Position numbers and translations under genes: made by a program. 64,000 nt of DNA from Silvimonas terrae. GTDB lineage: Bacteria > Pseudomonadota > Gammaproteobacteria > Burkholderiales > Chitinibacteraceae. Below, one piece after another: positions 55,257 to 64,000 of this stretch (positions are counted from its first letter, which is position 1; each line of letters opens with the position of its first letter). The notes beneath the pieces are model-generated. The model saw only the letters and a program-made list of their open reading frames with translations. It did no database searches and was not told the origin of the DNA. The stretch is from NCBI RefSeq assembly GCF_014202765.1, contig NZ_JACHHN010000008.1:62001-126000 (forward strand), in the 5' to 3' direction.

Positions 55257-56627
55257 TCACGTCTCCTGATCTTCTCCATCGGTTGTCTTTGGCGTTCTGC
55301 CGACGGACATAGAGTCTCCCGGCGCTTTACTCACCACCCGGTTACGCCCTGTGCGTTTGGCTTCGTACAGCGCATCGTCAGCGCGGCGGATGAACTGGCT
55401 GATTTGCTCGTCCATACCCATGACCGTGACGCCAAAACTGGCGGTAATACGCATGCCGGCCGGCCAGATGACCTCCGTGACGGACTGGCGCATACGTTCG
55501 GCACGGCTGGTGGCGGTATCCAGCGCGGCATTGGGGAAGAACAGCACCAGCTCTTCACCACCCCAACGCACCAGATAATCCCCGGAGCGGATTTGCGTCC
55601 CCAGCAATTGCGCAAATTGCTTGAGCACCATGTCGCCCACCTCATGCCCATGGGTGTCGTTCACTTCTTTGAAGTGGTCGATATCCACAAACACCATCGC
55701 CAGGGGTTTGCCGCTGTGCCGGGCATGTTCAGATGCGCGTAACAACTCTTCCAGCACGCCGGCGCGGTTGCGGATGCCCGTCAGCGGATCACGTTGCGCC
55801 TGCTCGGAAATCTGGATTTTCTCCAGATGTAGCGTATCGGCCAGGTCCCGCAGTGCGTGTTCGCGCTGACGACTCTCGCTCAGGCTCTGGTTCAGCCGCG
55901 CCTGATCCTGAATCAGGGCAATGGCGCTGAGTAAAATCCAGCACAGCACCAGCAAGGTCGCCAGTTTTTCGCGGCTGATCCATTTGCCGTGGAACGCAAT
56001 GTAATCAATGCTGATCTGGTGTTCGCCCGGCTCTTTGAACCCGGCGGTCGTCAGGCTGATCATGGGCACGCGGTGCAGGTCTACCGCGCTTTGCAAGAGC
56101 GGAATATGGTGATCATCCAGCCACCATTCGGCCACGCTAAAGAGATCAAACGGGATGGAAACTTCTTCACCGCCAGCTTTGGGCGTAAAGCTGACCAGGT
56201 TGTTTTTCCAGGTCTCCGGGGTCTCGACCTTGCTATACGCCGGGTCAAAATTACGGGCCACAAACCGCACCTGGCGCCGGCCCGGGCCCTGGTAATCCAG
56301 CTTGATCTCCACCCGGTCGTAGTCGGCCAGATCAATGCCATCCGGAGCTTTGGCAAGCGTGACATCCAGCTCGCAATACGGCCAGTCGTAGCGTGTGGTC
56401 AGCGTGCAATTCATGCGCATGCGGTGACCATCCGGGTGATAGCTCGCCCGCGAATAACCGGTTGGGTCTTTCTGACCATCACCATCGCTGACCACGCTGA
56501 TGGGATAACCGCTGCGGGCATCGATATACAACACCCGATCCATGCCCCACGTTTGCCAGGCCAGCAACCCTACCGACAAGAGCAGCATGACCAGCATGCC
56601 CAGGCGATGAAAAGCGGATAGTGACAT
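55257..56627 (-). CDS. Membrane-bound GGDEF diguanylate cyclase
   Basis: 456 residues: TM1 (about 10-28), a periplasmic domain of about 190 residues, TM2 (about 222-242), a short coiled coil (245-285) and the GGDEF domain (about 290-430) with active site RWGGEELVL. A product-inhibition RxxD site is not evident before it. The periplasmic part (YDRVEIKLDYQGPGRRQVRFVARNF; SIPFDLFSVAEWWLDD) looks like a beta-sandwich carbohydrate-binding-type sensor. It makes c-di-GMP, so opposing the HD-GYP and EAL enzymes of this window. Confidence 0.9.
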   Translation of the reverse strand: MSLSAFHRLGMLVMLLLSVGLLAWQTWGMDRVLYIDARSGYPISVVSDGDGQKDPTGYSRASYHPDGHRMRMNCTLTTRYDWPYCELDVTLAKAPDGIDLADYDRVEIKLDYQGPGRRQVRFVARNFDPAYSKVETPETWKNNLVSFTPKAGGEEVSIPFDLFSVAEWWLDDHHIPLLQSAVDLHRVPMISLTTAGFKEPGEHQISIDYIAFHGKWISREKLATLLVLCWILLSAIALIQDQARLNQSLSESRQREHALRDLADTLHLEKIQISEQAQRDPLTGIRNRAGVLEELLRASEHARHSGKPLAMVFVDIDHFKEVNDTHGHEVGDMVLKQFAQLLGTQIRSGDYLVRWGGEELVLFFPNAALDTATSRAERMRQSVTEVIWPAGMRITASFGVTVMGMDEQISQFIRRADDALYEAKRTGRNRVVSKAPGDSMSVGRTPKTTDGEDQET

Positions 56628-56786
56628 GAATGTCCTTCCTCCCCCTGATCGGGTCAGCCTGGCGTGCGCCGGCCACTTGGTGTTTATAAGCTAACTCTTG
56701 ATCATTTGGTTGCAACCTGACAAGTACGGGGAGAGGGAAGGTGACATTCCGGTTGTTAATCATGTCTGCATGGAACCGGACCTGAA

Positions 56787-56818
56787 AACAAAAAACGGCC
56801 CTTTGCGGCCGTTTTTTT
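56787..56818. terminator. Orphan bidirectional intrinsic terminator
   Basis: A 10-bp stem (56791-56800 with 56807-56816), CTTTGC loop, A and T runs on both sides. No annotated gene ends next to it: the cyclase to the left starts here and the glutathione transferase ends about 720 bases to the right. It may be all that is left of a lost gene or end long read-through. Confidence 0.7.
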
Positions 56819-56893
56819 TGAGGGAAGGAGAGACCCCGGCCACCGGGGCACAGCGCGGGCGGCTCGCCGCCCGCGATCTGGGGAAAACCACAT

Positions 56894-56933
56894 CGTAGCC
56901 CGGATGAAGGACCGAAGGTCCGGGAATCCGGGG
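56894..56933 (-). repeat. REP-like palindrome (CGTAGCCCGGAT type)
   Basis: Pairs with the reverse-oriented relative at 57016-57054; the two flank about 80 bases of unique DNA. Same family as 50275-50308 and 26729-26762. Confidence 0.65.
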
Positions 56934-57015
56934 TTGCAATGCGGGCCATATCGCGACCCCCGCGCGCCTGAAAACCCACCCCCTCCGCACAACAGCATTC
57001 TTGCCGGCATGGCCA

Positions 57016-57054
57016 CCCCGGATTCCCGGCCTATCGGCCTCCATCCGGGCTACG
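57016..57054 (+). repeat. REP-like palindrome (ATCCGGGCTACG type)
   Basis: Reverse-oriented partner of 56894-56933. Confidence 0.65.
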
Positions 57055-57100
57055 GTGCTGCGCTCCGAATTCACCGTAAAGAGTGTGCATGTGTCGTCGC

Positions 57101-57129
57101 TGGATTCCGGCTCAAGGCCGGAATGACGA
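57101..57129 (+). repeat. REP-like palindrome identical to 26653-26681
   Basis: All 29 bases are shared with the unit at 26653. It sits upstream of dispersed repeat copy B, whereas at 26.6 kb it sits downstream of copy A. Confidence 0.75.
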
Positions 57130-57167
57130 GTCAGTGGGGTGCGTGTTGAAGTGGCAGTGGCAGTGGA

Positions 57168-57402
57168 TGTTGCCGTTGGGGTTGTTTTTGACTTTCGCCC
57201 CCGTCAAAGCCCAGCGCCGAGGGCGTGGAGGGAGACCCAGGCTCCCGACCAACCGAGGGAAGCCCGGAGGGCCGCAGGGCGGGGTCGCCTTTCTTTGGTT
57301 ACTTTCTTTGGGGCCGCCGAGGTGGCGAAGCAAAGAAAGTAACGTGCTCCCGCCACCGCGGGTATCAAATGCCTTTCAACCCCGCGCCGTCAGGCGCTAA
57401 CA
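57168..57402 (+). repeat. Dispersed intergenic repeat, copy B
   Basis: Closest to copy A (26352-26600), with long identical blocks from the GTTGGGGTTGTTTTTGAC end onward. The 13-bp inverted repeat is 57298-57310 with 57331-57343 and the loop is 20 bases. No gene in it; the gap 56628-57541 holds only repeats and the orphan terminator. Confidence 0.8.
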
Positions 57403-57541
57403 ACATTGCAATGGTGGATTGTCGCTTCGCTCCGAATCCACCCTACAAGTCTGGATTCCGGCGCAAGAGGATCGCCGAGGGCCGCAATGACGAAGCGGAG
57501 TGCCTGGACTCATTGCCATGACCCAGGCCGCCCCTCAAAAA

Positions 57542-58246
57542 CTAGCCCCGCTTCGGAATCCCCAACCCCTTCACCACCGCCGGCCGCGCCACAAACGCCT
57601 TGAGCACACGCTTCACATTGGCAAAGTCCTCAATCCCCACCAGCTCGCCCGCTTCATAGAAATTGATCAGATTGTTTACCCACGGCCAAGTGGCAATGTC
57701 GGCAATCGTGTACTCGTCGCCCATAATCCAGTCCCGGCCGGCCAGGTGCTGGTCGAGCACACTCAGCAAACGGCGGGATTCGGCTACATAACGATCACGT
57801 GGGCGCTTGTCTTCAAACTCCTTACCGGCAAATTTGTGAAAGAACCCCACCTGACCAAACATCGGGCCCACGCCACCCATCTGGAACATGACCCACTGAA
57901 TGGTCTGATAGCGGGCGGCTGCGTCAGCGGGCAGCAGCTTGCCGGTTTTTTCGGCCAGGTAAATCAGGATGGCGCCAGATTCAAACAGCGGCAGCGGTTG
58001 GTCGCCTGGGCCGTGCGGATCAATGATGGCCGGAATCTTGTTGTTGGGGTTCAGCGAGAGAAATTCGGGCGAGAGCTGGTCGTTGGTGTCAAAGCGTACC
58101 AGGTGCGGCTCATACGCCAGCCCGGTTTCTTCCAGCATGATCGATACCTTGACGCCATTGGGCGTTGGCAGTGAATACAGTTGCAGGACATCCGGGTTTT
58201 GCGCGGGCCATTTCTGGCTGATGGGAAAAGAAGACAGATCGGTCAT
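57542..58246 (-). CDS. Glutathione S-transferase of the YfcG/YghU disulfide-bond oxidoreductase type
   Basis: 234 residues: thioredoxin-like N-domain (LYSLPTPNGVKVSIMLEETGL, with the TPNG motif that marks the Nu-class YfcG/YghU group; later ESGAILIYLAEKTG for glutathione) and helical C-domain (EYTIADIATWPWV). These enzymes reduce disulfides with bound glutathione. Cytoplasmic. The gene is alone, divergent from the EAL protein. Confidence 0.92.
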   Translation of the reverse strand: MTDLSSFPISQKWPAQNPDVLQLYSLPTPNGVKVSIMLEETGLAYEPHLVRFDTNDQLSPEFLSLNPNNKIPAIIDPHGPGDQPLPLFESGAILIYLAEKTGKLLPADAAARYQTIQWVMFQMGGVGPMFGQVGFFHKFAGKEFEDKRPRDRYVAESRRLLSVLDQHLAGRDWIMGDEYTIADIATWPWVNNLINFYEAGELVGIEDFANVKRVLKAFVARPAVVKGLGIPKRG

Positions 58247-58759
58247 GCTGATTCCTTGACAGGAGAGTAGCGGGAAAAACGCAGCCAGCGGCTGACGTGC
58301 GCAGAGTCATGTGGTGGCTAGATGGGCGCGGCATGACGCATTACAACCATCTATGCAGACAATCTGCGGGCTGGCCATCGCAAAGTAGGGGTTGGAAATC
58401 TCAATCCGGTTTGGATGGGCCAGGTGTTGTTTTGCTTCCGTGCCAGGATATGGACAGATTTGCTGATTGTCAGGAAACTCGTCAAATTTGCTACGTGTTT
58501 TCCCTAATCGTCATCAAACTGTCAGCACTTGCACGATTATTAAATGCTAATATTTTGCCGAAATCAGCATTTCCCCCGTTTTGATAACGTGATCAGCAGT
58601 AAATCTAACCAGTACGGGTCTATGCCCTGACCGATTCTGGCCGTTGTGCAGCAGTCTGGCAGTTTTCTGTTTTATCCTGATTAATCAATGTGGTAAATCA
58701 AGCTATGGCGTGCGGCTACGGGTGTGGCCGGGCTGCGGGCCGTAGAAAAGGCATGCTGG
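58247..58759. other. Intergenic region without a detectable gene
   Basis: 513 bases between divergent genes. An AT-rich part around 58500-58570 is a plausible promoter zone for the EAL gene. I looked for a c-di-GMP riboswitch and a small RNA and saw no convincing structure. Confidence 0.5.
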
Positions 58760-60385
58760 ATGAATTTCCTGGTCGAAAACGCGACGCGTTTTACAGTGAG
58801 CTTTCCGCTGAGTCAGCAAAGTGTGCTGTTCTGGGTCTTTGCCAGCTTTGTCGTTCATATCTGTCAGCGCCTGGTAGAACAGGCCGGCACCGTGGTCGAT
58901 TTGCCCAGCCGCCGTTTGAGCGTATCGCAATCGGCCATGTGCATTGGTTGCCTGGTGTGGGCGCTGGATGTTGTCGGTTTCTTCATGTACCCCGGGCTGG
59001 CCAGAGAAGGCCTGCAGCTGACGCCCGCGCTGGGCGCTCTGCTGATCATGACCGGGAGTGCCCGCTTGACCGTGCCCCACCTGAGTCGGGCCAGCGATGC
59101 CCGCAAGGTCGTGGTGGCCGGCCTGGGGCTGGCTATTGGCATGGTGGTCGCGCATCTGACGCTGGTGGCCGATTATGTGCACGGGCAGATCAGGATCAAT
59201 CTCCTGGCGGTGGGGACATCGATTTTGCTGGCAGTGGCCATTGCGGTGGCCATTGCGTTGCGTCACCGCCTGGCCCGTTTACGTGCCGTGCGGGCAGATT
59301 TCCGCTCTTTGAGCTGGCAAGAAGCCACGCTGGCCGGGGCGGCCATCGTGCCGTTGCACTGGTGCCTGATCAATATTTTCCCCATCCGTACCAATCAGGG
59401 TATCCACAATGCGGAAAGCGTCACGCTGCTGGTTACGCTGCTGGTGTTTGGCCTGGCGGTAGGTATGGATCAACTGCAGAACCTGCGGCATGAGCAATCC
59501 CGGCAGTCTTTGTTGAACCGGGCCCTTTCTCTGGTGCGTTCCTCACCACGCCGGGTGGGCAAGGCGGCGGATATCCAGTTGTCCTTGATTGCTGACCGCC
59601 TGCCAGAGCTGATCTCCCCTGCGCATTTGCAGATGTATTTCCAGCCCATTGTCACCACGGGCGGAACAGTCTGGCAGCAAGAGGCCTTGCTGCGCATTGC
59701 CGATCCGGTCATGGGCTCAATCAGCCCGGAGCCGTTTTTTCTGGCGGCAGAACTTCAGGGCAAAACCACGGTGCTGGACCGGATGATTCTGCAGATTGTC
59801 ATGGGCCATATGCAACGCTGGCAGCAGCAAGGCAGTGTATTGACGGTGGCCGTGAACGTGGCGCCGGTGACGCTGGCCGCTGCCGACTTTGCCGACTGGC
59901 TGCAGGCCGCTTTGCGCCAGCATGGACTCGCCCCGCACTATCTGAAACTGGAACTGACCGAACACGCCATCATTGCCTCCGGCGAAAGCATGGTCAGTGC
60001 CATGACCGCGCTGCGCATGCGCGGTATTGGCGTGATCATGGATGACTTTGGCGCCGGCTATTCGTCCTTGGGTGTACTGGCCGCTTTGCCGATTGAAGGC
60101 ATCAAATGCGACCGCTTGTTTGTGCGCGATCTGCAGCATGACCCGCGTCGCCAGGCCATGTTGCGGCATATTGCCGCGCTGGCGGGTGAACTGGGTTTAT
60201 CTGTGACCGCAGAGGGCGTAGAAAGCCGGGAAGAACTGGCCGCCGTGGCCAACGCCGGGATCGGCAGTTTTCAGGGTTACCTGTTTGCAGCGGCCTTGCC
60301 GGCGGCAGAGGTGATCCCCTGGCATCGGCAAAGCACCGGGCTGGCCCCGTTTGCCTTGAACCGCGGGCGCATCCAGCCGGTGTAG
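58760..60385 (+). CDS. Membrane-bound EAL c-di-GMP phosphodiesterase
   Basis: 541 residues. About seven membrane helices in 1-235 with several histidines near helix ends (VVHICQ, VVAHLTL, LHWCLINIF), loosely like MHYT-type sensors. The EAL domain (about 285-520) has all catalytic signatures: QEALLR, ELTEH, MDDFGAGYSSL, KCDRLFVRDL and AEGVES, so it should be active. Start at ATG 58760, with AAAGG eight bases upstream. It would lower c-di-GMP and promote motility. Confidence 0.9.
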   Translation: MNFLVENATRFTVSFPLSQQSVLFWVFASFVVHICQRLVEQAGTVVDLPSRRLSVSQSAMCIGCLVWALDVVGFFMYPGLAREGLQLTPALGALLIMTGSARLTVPHLSRASDARKVVVAGLGLAIGMVVAHLTLVADYVHGQIRINLLAVGTSILLAVAIAVAIALRHRLARLRAVRADFRSLSWQEATLAGAAIVPLHWCLINIFPIRTNQGIHNAESVTLLVTLLVFGLAVGMDQLQNLRHEQSRQSLLNRALSLVRSSPRRVGKAADIQLSLIADRLPELISPAHLQMYFQPIVTTGGTVWQQEALLRIADPVMGSISPEPFFLAAELQGKTTVLDRMILQIVMGHMQRWQQQGSVLTVAVNVAPVTLAAADFADWLQAALRQHGLAPHYLKLELTEHAIIASGESMVSAMTALRMRGIGVIMDDFGAGYSSLGVLAALPIEGIKCDRLFVRDLQHDPRRQAMLRHIAALAGELGLSVTAEGVESREELAAVANAGIGSFQGYLFAAALPAAEVIPWHRQSTGLAPFALNRGRIQPV

Positions 60386-60442
60386 GCCCCTCCACCCGGA
60401 ACGGGTTCCCCCAGCGTGGTTTTTCCCCGGAAGATCAGCGTG

Positions 60443-60470
60443 AAAAAAAAGGCCCGCATGGGCGGGCCTT
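60443..60470 (-). terminator. Intrinsic terminator of the secreted CBM56 protein gene
   Basis: A 7-bp GC stem (60451-60457 with 60462-60468), 4-base loop, and on the minus strand a run of eight T. 83 bases past the stop. Confidence 0.82.
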
Positions 60471-60552
60471 AAGGAGCGACCGGCACTGCCATGCCGGTGT
60501 CGATGAACATGCACAGGCCGGCATGACGCCGGCCCGCTTTTACATCAACGCA

Positions 60553-63111
60553 TCAGGGGTAAGTGTTCAGGGTGGAAATTTGCGACGCGGTATTGGCCGT
60601 CGCCCCGGTGTTGTTGATCACGTGCGTAATGGTGCCCACGCCACCCAGTGATACGGTGGTCAGATCCGTGAACTTCACGCCGGCCGTTTGTGGGGCTTCA
60701 AAGCCGTTGTTCAGGATGATGGCGTTGTTGGTGTTGAAGAAGCAGTACACCCCCACACCCCATGCCTGGTGCGTCGTCACGTTGTTGGACACCTTGTACG
60801 AGGCATAACCGTTTTCGCCGTTGTACATCCAGTCAGACTGCTGGGCGACGTCATACGGCGCTTCGCTCTGATAGAAGTACACGCGACCCCCGTTACCGTT
60901 CCACAAGGTCTGGAACTGCTCGTAGTGTTCCACCGCCAGGCCATACATGGTGGCGTTGTCGCCGTTGACGACCAGCCCGTTGGTGGCCGGGTTCACCGTC
61001 CAGCCCACGCCGTTGCCGTGGTCGGCACGCCAGAGCCAGAAGTTGTCGCCGATCACGTTGTTGCTGTTGACCACTAGCGTTTGCGTGGCCGAGGCCGCTT
61101 GCACGCCGCCAATGCGGAAATACAGATCATGCAGCGAGACCGGGTTGGCCGCATGGCTGACCCCGGTGACGCTCTGACCAATCTTCAACAGGGCTGGCGA
61201 GGTTTGTGCACCGGCATCAAACAGCAGGCCGGCCACCTTCACGCCATCCACATCTGCCACATCCATGATGTCCTGACCAGAATCGGCTTCCAGCGTGGCA
61301 ATACCCAAGCCCAGAATGATGGTGTTCGGGTTGTTGACGCGCAGGGTGTCGTTCAGGTGATAGACGCCAGGGGTAAACAGAATGTGCTTGCCTGCTGCCA
61401 GTGCCGCGTTGAGGGTCTGTGCGGTATCGACCGTCTCTTTGGCCACGTAGAACTGGCTGATCGGCACAGCGGTGCCAGCCGGTGTCTTATTGTACCAGGT
61501 CGTCCCTTGGGTATTGCTGGTCAGCGCCGGCACAAAGACGCTGTAGTTGCCATTGGCATCAATCTGCAGGAACGGTTTCTCACGCACCACCGGGGTCTGT
61601 GGTACCACGGTGTACGGTGGATTGGGCCATGCACCTGCCGGCGGATTCACATCGCCAACAAACACCATGTTCCACACGCCACCCACCCAGCTACCCCACT
61701 GACTGTTACGGCTGATCCACTGTTGCTGCGAGCCGGAACTGATCTGGCCATCAATGACCGTGTCAGAGATAAACCCGCCGCTGCTCCAGCCGCAATATGG
61801 TGAGCACAGGGTCACGCCACCTTTGATGTGCATGCGGCGCAACGGCGCTGCTTGCGACACCGCCCAGCGATCCGTGCCACTGACCGGTGTGACGGCCAGG
61901 TTGGCGGCGGCACGCCAGAAGTTCTGCGTGGCATTGCCATTGGCCAGCCAGTCCGCTTCTACGTGGACGTCTTGCAGATTGGTCGAATCTGGCGATGCCC
62001 CCAGGCCCAGCACTTCGGTATAGAAGCCAACATTCACGCTCACGCCGTAATTGCCTGGCTTGAACAGGAAGGCATAACGCTGCGTCCCGAACTGGTTGGT
62101 GACCTGGTTGTTGAAGACCGTGTCGACCTGGCTCTGGATGGTTGCGGCCGGCATGCCCGGATCAAAAATCAGCACATTCGGGCCAAAATCAACCGGGCCG
62201 CTTGGGGTCGGTGCCGGGGTCGGCGTGGGTGCTGGCGTAGGTGCGGGAGTCGGGGCTGGCGTTGGGGCCGGCGTGGGGGCGGGAGTTGGTGCTGGCGTTG
62301 GCGCCGGGGTGGGTGCTGGCGTCGGGGCCGGTGTGGGTGCCGGTGTCGGAGCAGGCGTCGGTGTCGCGCCGGCATAGGTCAGCGTTTGCTGCGCTGTATC
62401 TGTGGCAGAGCCATTGGCCTGGCCGATGGTGAAGGAATAGGCCACCACCGCACCGTTGGCCAAACCGGAAATCTGGTAGGTGTTGTTGGTGCCGCTATTG
62501 GTCATGCGCACGTTAAGCTGACCACCGCCATTGACCGTGTAGTGAATGTCAGCCCAGGTGCCGCCATTGGCGTAGAACGCCACCACACCCCCAGACAACT
62601 GCGTTGCCCCGTAACTGGCTGCTGGCGTTGGCGCCGGTGTGGGGGTCGGGGCTGGAGTGGGAACCGGTGTGGGGGCCGGAGTCGGCGCTGGCGTGGGTGC
62701 CGGTGTGGGTGTCGGGGTGGCTGCACCGGAATAGGTAAACTGCGCCCAGGCCGTATCTTGCGCCGAACCATCTGCCTGGCCGACCGTGAACGAATACCTC
62801 ACCACTGCGCCAGCCGGAATACCGGTCACCGTATAGGTGTTGTTGGTCCCGCTGTTGGTCATGCGGACATTCAACTGTCCACCCCCAGCGACGGTGTAGT
62901 GAATGTCCGCCCATGTGCCACCATTGGCGTAGAACTGCACCGTGCCGCCACTTTGCTGCGTATAGCCGGTGCTGATCGTGGCGGCTTGCACCACGGGCGC
63001 AATGGCGAGCGAACCGCCCACTACGAGCGGCCCAGGCGCCATGCTCAATGTTGCCAGCGCGAGCGCGATAATGCGCTTTTTGCTGGTCCCTTGCTGCCAG
63101 TTACTTTGCAT
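60553..63111 (-). CDS. Secreted protein with two CBM56-like domains and a GH55-like beta-helix
   Basis: 852 residues. Long N-terminal signal (cut near VQA|AT, about 43). Two near-duplicate CBM56-like beta-1,3-glucan-binding domains (about 46-129 and 166-248; both contain WADIHYTV and [15 protein letters not shown]). They are joined by Pro-Thr-Ala-Pro linkers of about 33 and 60 residues. A 540-residue right-handed beta-helix follows ([61 protein letters not shown]), similar to proteins often labelled adenylyl cyclase in actinobacteria, but closer in look to GH55 exo-beta-1,3-glucanases. GGAGG ribosome site. Likely attacks fungal or algal glucan. Catalytic residues not verified. Confidence 0.82.
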   Translation of the reverse strand: MQSNWQQGTSKKRIIALALATLSMAPGPLVVGGSLAIAPVVQAATISTGYTQQSGGTVQFYANGGTWADIHYTVAGGGQLNVRMTNSGTNNTYTVTGIPAGAVVRYSFTVGQADGSAQDTAWAQFTYSGAATPTPTPAPTPAPTPAPTPVPTPAPTPTPAPTPAASYGATQLSGGVVAFYANGGTWADIHYTVNGGGQLNVRMTNSGTNNTYQISGLANGAVVAYSFTIGQANGSATDTAQQTLTYAGATPTPAPTPAPTPAPTPAPTPAPTPAPTPAPTPAPTPAPTPAPTPAPTPTPAPTPSGPVDFGPNVLIFDPGMPAATIQSQVDTVFNNQVTNQFGTQRYAFLFKPGNYGVSVNVGFYTEVLGLGASPDSTNLQDVHVEADWLANGNATQNFWRAAANLAVTPVSGTDRWAVSQAAPLRRMHIKGGVTLCSPYCGWSSGGFISDTVIDGQISSGSQQQWISRNSQWGSWVGGVWNMVFVGDVNPPAGAWPNPPYTVVPQTPVVREKPFLQIDANGNYSVFVPALTSNTQGTTWYNKTPAGTAVPISQFYVAKETVDTAQTLNAALAAGKHILFTPGVYHLNDTLRVNNPNTIILGLGIATLEADSGQDIMDVADVDGVKVAGLLFDAGAQTSPALLKIGQSVTGVSHAANPVSLHDLYFRIGGVQAASATQTLVVNSNNVIGDNFWLWRADHGNGVGWTVNPATNGLVVNGDNATMYGLAVEHYEQFQTLWNGNGGRVYFYQSEAPYDVAQQSDWMYNGENGYASYKVSNNVTTHQAWGVGVYCFFNTNNAIILNNGFEAPQTAGVKFTDLTTVSLGGVGTITHVINNTGATANTASQISTLNTYP
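62195..62375 (-). repeat. Coding tandem repeat: Pro-Thr-Pro-Ala linker
   Basis: About 12-base units encoding PTPA repeat through the second linker of the CBM56 protein. A shorter block (about 62620-62715) encodes the first linker. Synonymous third positions vary, so the array is older than the hexamer array at 50621. Confidence 0.85.
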
Positions 63112-63187
63112 TTATTGTCTCCTCCAACGTTCGACTGCGAATCGACGGCTTGAAATCCATTTCATACTCAGTGCCGACTCGCATTCC

Positions 63188-63245
63188 GACAAGTAAATGC
63201 TTTACCCTACATGTCTTGTTTGTTACTAGCTCCTGACAAGTAAAT
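63188..63245. promoter_or_regulatory. Direct repeat of an 11-base word upstream of the secreted glucan-binding gene
   Basis: GACAAGTAAAT at 63188-63198 and 63235-63245, same orientation, start-to-start spacing 47 bases, within 135 bases of the start codon. Candidate activator or repressor sites. Confidence 0.35.
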
Positions 63246-63723
63246 TCGCCATCCAAACCGGATTTGACTCTGGATTTTCTGACACGTGTACAGCCGATGA
63301 ACGTAGCAACTTAGTGCGTTACCGGCTGCCGTGTGCCCGCTTCTGGCGCGTTTTTCGCCCACCCGCATTTGCTGCGTTGCATCAGGAAAAGGCCGTTTTT
63401 GGGTATCTTGAAAAACCGGGTATGGCAGCCGGTTTATTGAGATCAAATGCTTGATATACCAGCGTTTATGCCGGTTTGATGAATGCCTGAGAGTAGCGCG
63501 TATTGATGCCAATGCTGGAGGAGGAAGGGGTGTTTCCTGAAAACGGTTTCACCGTATTGGGTCAGCTTGCGCCGTTGTGGCGCAGCAAGCGGCGCACAAG
63601 GGTATGCCAAAGCCCAGGTGATGGCCTTTCAACGTGCTTTCATGATGGATTTTAAACATGCGAACGTCATGAGTTGCGCCTCTTAAGGGCACAAGGTCAG
63701 GCAAGGGGGCGGGCAGGTAAACT

Positions 63724-63750
63724 GCGTTGCCTGCGGGGTGCAGGCAACGC
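63724..63750 (-). terminator. Hairpin after the glycosyltransferase gene
   Basis: An 11-bp perfect stem (63724-63734 with 63740-63750) with a 5-base loop, 14 bases past the stop. The T-tract is poor, so termination efficiency is uncertain. Confidence 0.5.
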
Positions 63751-63763
63751 GGCAAGGCGCAGG

Positions 63764-64000
63764 TCAGGCCGGAACAGGCGGGGAGGCCAACGGGCTGCCT
63801 GGATTGATATGCGGACGGCGGCGGCCATTGAGCAACTGGTCGAACAAGGCGAGATAACCGCGCCCCATGGTATCCAGGCGATGATGCTGCTCGTAGTAAT
63901 TGGCGGCGCGTTCAACCATGCCGGCTGCCCACTCGGGTTTATCCAGCAACGCGCTGATGTGTTGTGCCAGCGCGGTGGCATCACCCGGGGGGCTCAACAG
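63764..64000 (-). CDS. Glycosyltransferase, C-terminal end (5' part outside the window)
   Basis: The frame is open to the right edge, so only the last 78 codons are seen. The sequence LLSPPGDATALAQHISALLD followed by RAANYYEQHHRLDTMGRGYLALFDQLL is the usual end of a family 1/4 (GT-B) glycosyltransferase, where PGD-type residues bind the sugar nucleotide. Substrate unknown; it would belong to a polysaccharide or glycan locus to the right. Confidence 0.75.
   Translation of the reverse strand: MLSPPGDATALAQHISALLDKPEWAAGMVERAANYYEQHHRLDTMGRGYLALFDQLLNGRRRPHINPGSPLASPPVPA

Larger units (their letters stand above)
63112..63763. other. Intergenic region upstream of the secreted protein gene
   Basis: 652 bases between two minus-strand genes. 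Near the secreted-protein start the 11-base word GACAAGTAAAT occurs twice (63188-63198 and 63235-63245), a possible regulator site. At 63724-63750 an 11-bp perfect hairpin ends the glycosyltransferase gene. No gene seen. Confidence 0.5.

Noticed and set aside
58247-58759. c-di-GMP riboswitch upstream of the EAL gene
   Set aside because: Some words resemble GEMM riboswitch pieces (CGCAAAG), but the conserved stems and the GGGCAAACC-like core are missing.
61828-63153. Plus-strand 441-codon frame rich in Arg, Gly and Trp across the secreted protein gene
   Set aside because: Shadow of the Pro-Thr-Ala repeat and CBM56 region on the minus strand; its composition comes from the GC-rich linker repeats.

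Overview
The window is a GC-rich chromosomal segment from a flagellated Gram-negative bacterium. The gene repertoire best fits a betaproteobacterium of the Neisseriales (Chromobacteriaceae/Chitinibacteraceae type). It has a single-type Gram-negative porin, a DsbC, a ferredoxin-type flavin reductase like those of Neisseriales, a UbiH-family hydroxylase, an FlrB/FlrC-controlled flagellar system and a secreted glucan-binding enzyme. The species cannot be fixed from the sequence alone. I saw no rRNA, tRNA, CRISPR array, integrase or transposase.

Layout. 1-18.3 kb is mixed housekeeping: the end of bioD, a Sco1-like copper lipoprotein, the c-di-GMP flagellar brake YcgR, an alcohol dehydrogenase, a YeeZ-like SDR divergent from a ferredoxin/flavin reductase, a phytanoyl-CoA-type dioxygenase divergent from an AraC regulator, a porin, an orphan ParA, a REC-HATPase protein, a MOSC protein, comEC, a UbiH-family monooxygenase, dsbC, a TraB/GumN protein, a YqhA protein and an alpha/beta hydrolase. 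18.4-25.8 kb is a decayed type VI secretion island: a vgrG cut off after its N-terminal third and joined out of frame to a foreign gene tail, an AT-rich protein made of four internal repeats with a C-terminal membrane anchor, a PAAR tip protein, a split two-part membrane protein and a TssM/IcmF-like protein with no recognisable P-loop. 25.9-27.7 kb holds msrB, a repeat-rich intergenic region and a lipoprotein.

27.8-50.1 kb is a motility and signalling block. On the minus strand a chemotaxis operon runs cheV-cheV-cheY-cheZ-cheA-(EAL/HDOD). Divergent from it on the plus strand are flrB, a STAS anti-sigma-antagonist and a REC-PP2C-HATPase regulator (an HsbA/HsbR-like pair), a CheB methylesterase domain without receiver, flrC, and the flagellar basal-body/export operon fliEFGHIJ. 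A small SnoaL/DUF4440-like protein, an HD-GYP phosphodiesterase and a chemoreceptor follow. Together these genes would sense signals, switch the motor, time flagellar class III transcription and couple motility to c-di-GMP.

50.1-64 kb is accessory: an SDR and its TetR regulator with a matched pair of operator-like palindromes, an exported DUF2252 protein, a small N/Q-rich protein, a periplasmic cyclophilin, a membrane GGDEF cyclase, a YfcG/YghU-like glutathione transferase, a membrane EAL phosphodiesterase, and an 852-residue secreted protein with two CBM56-like glucan-binding domains and a GH55-like beta-helix. The window ends inside a glycosyltransferase. Three copies of one intergenic repeat family (26.35, 50.34 and 57.17 kb), each surrounded by REP-like palindromes, mark the plastic intergenic stretches. 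One copy carries a perfect 12-unit hexamer array.
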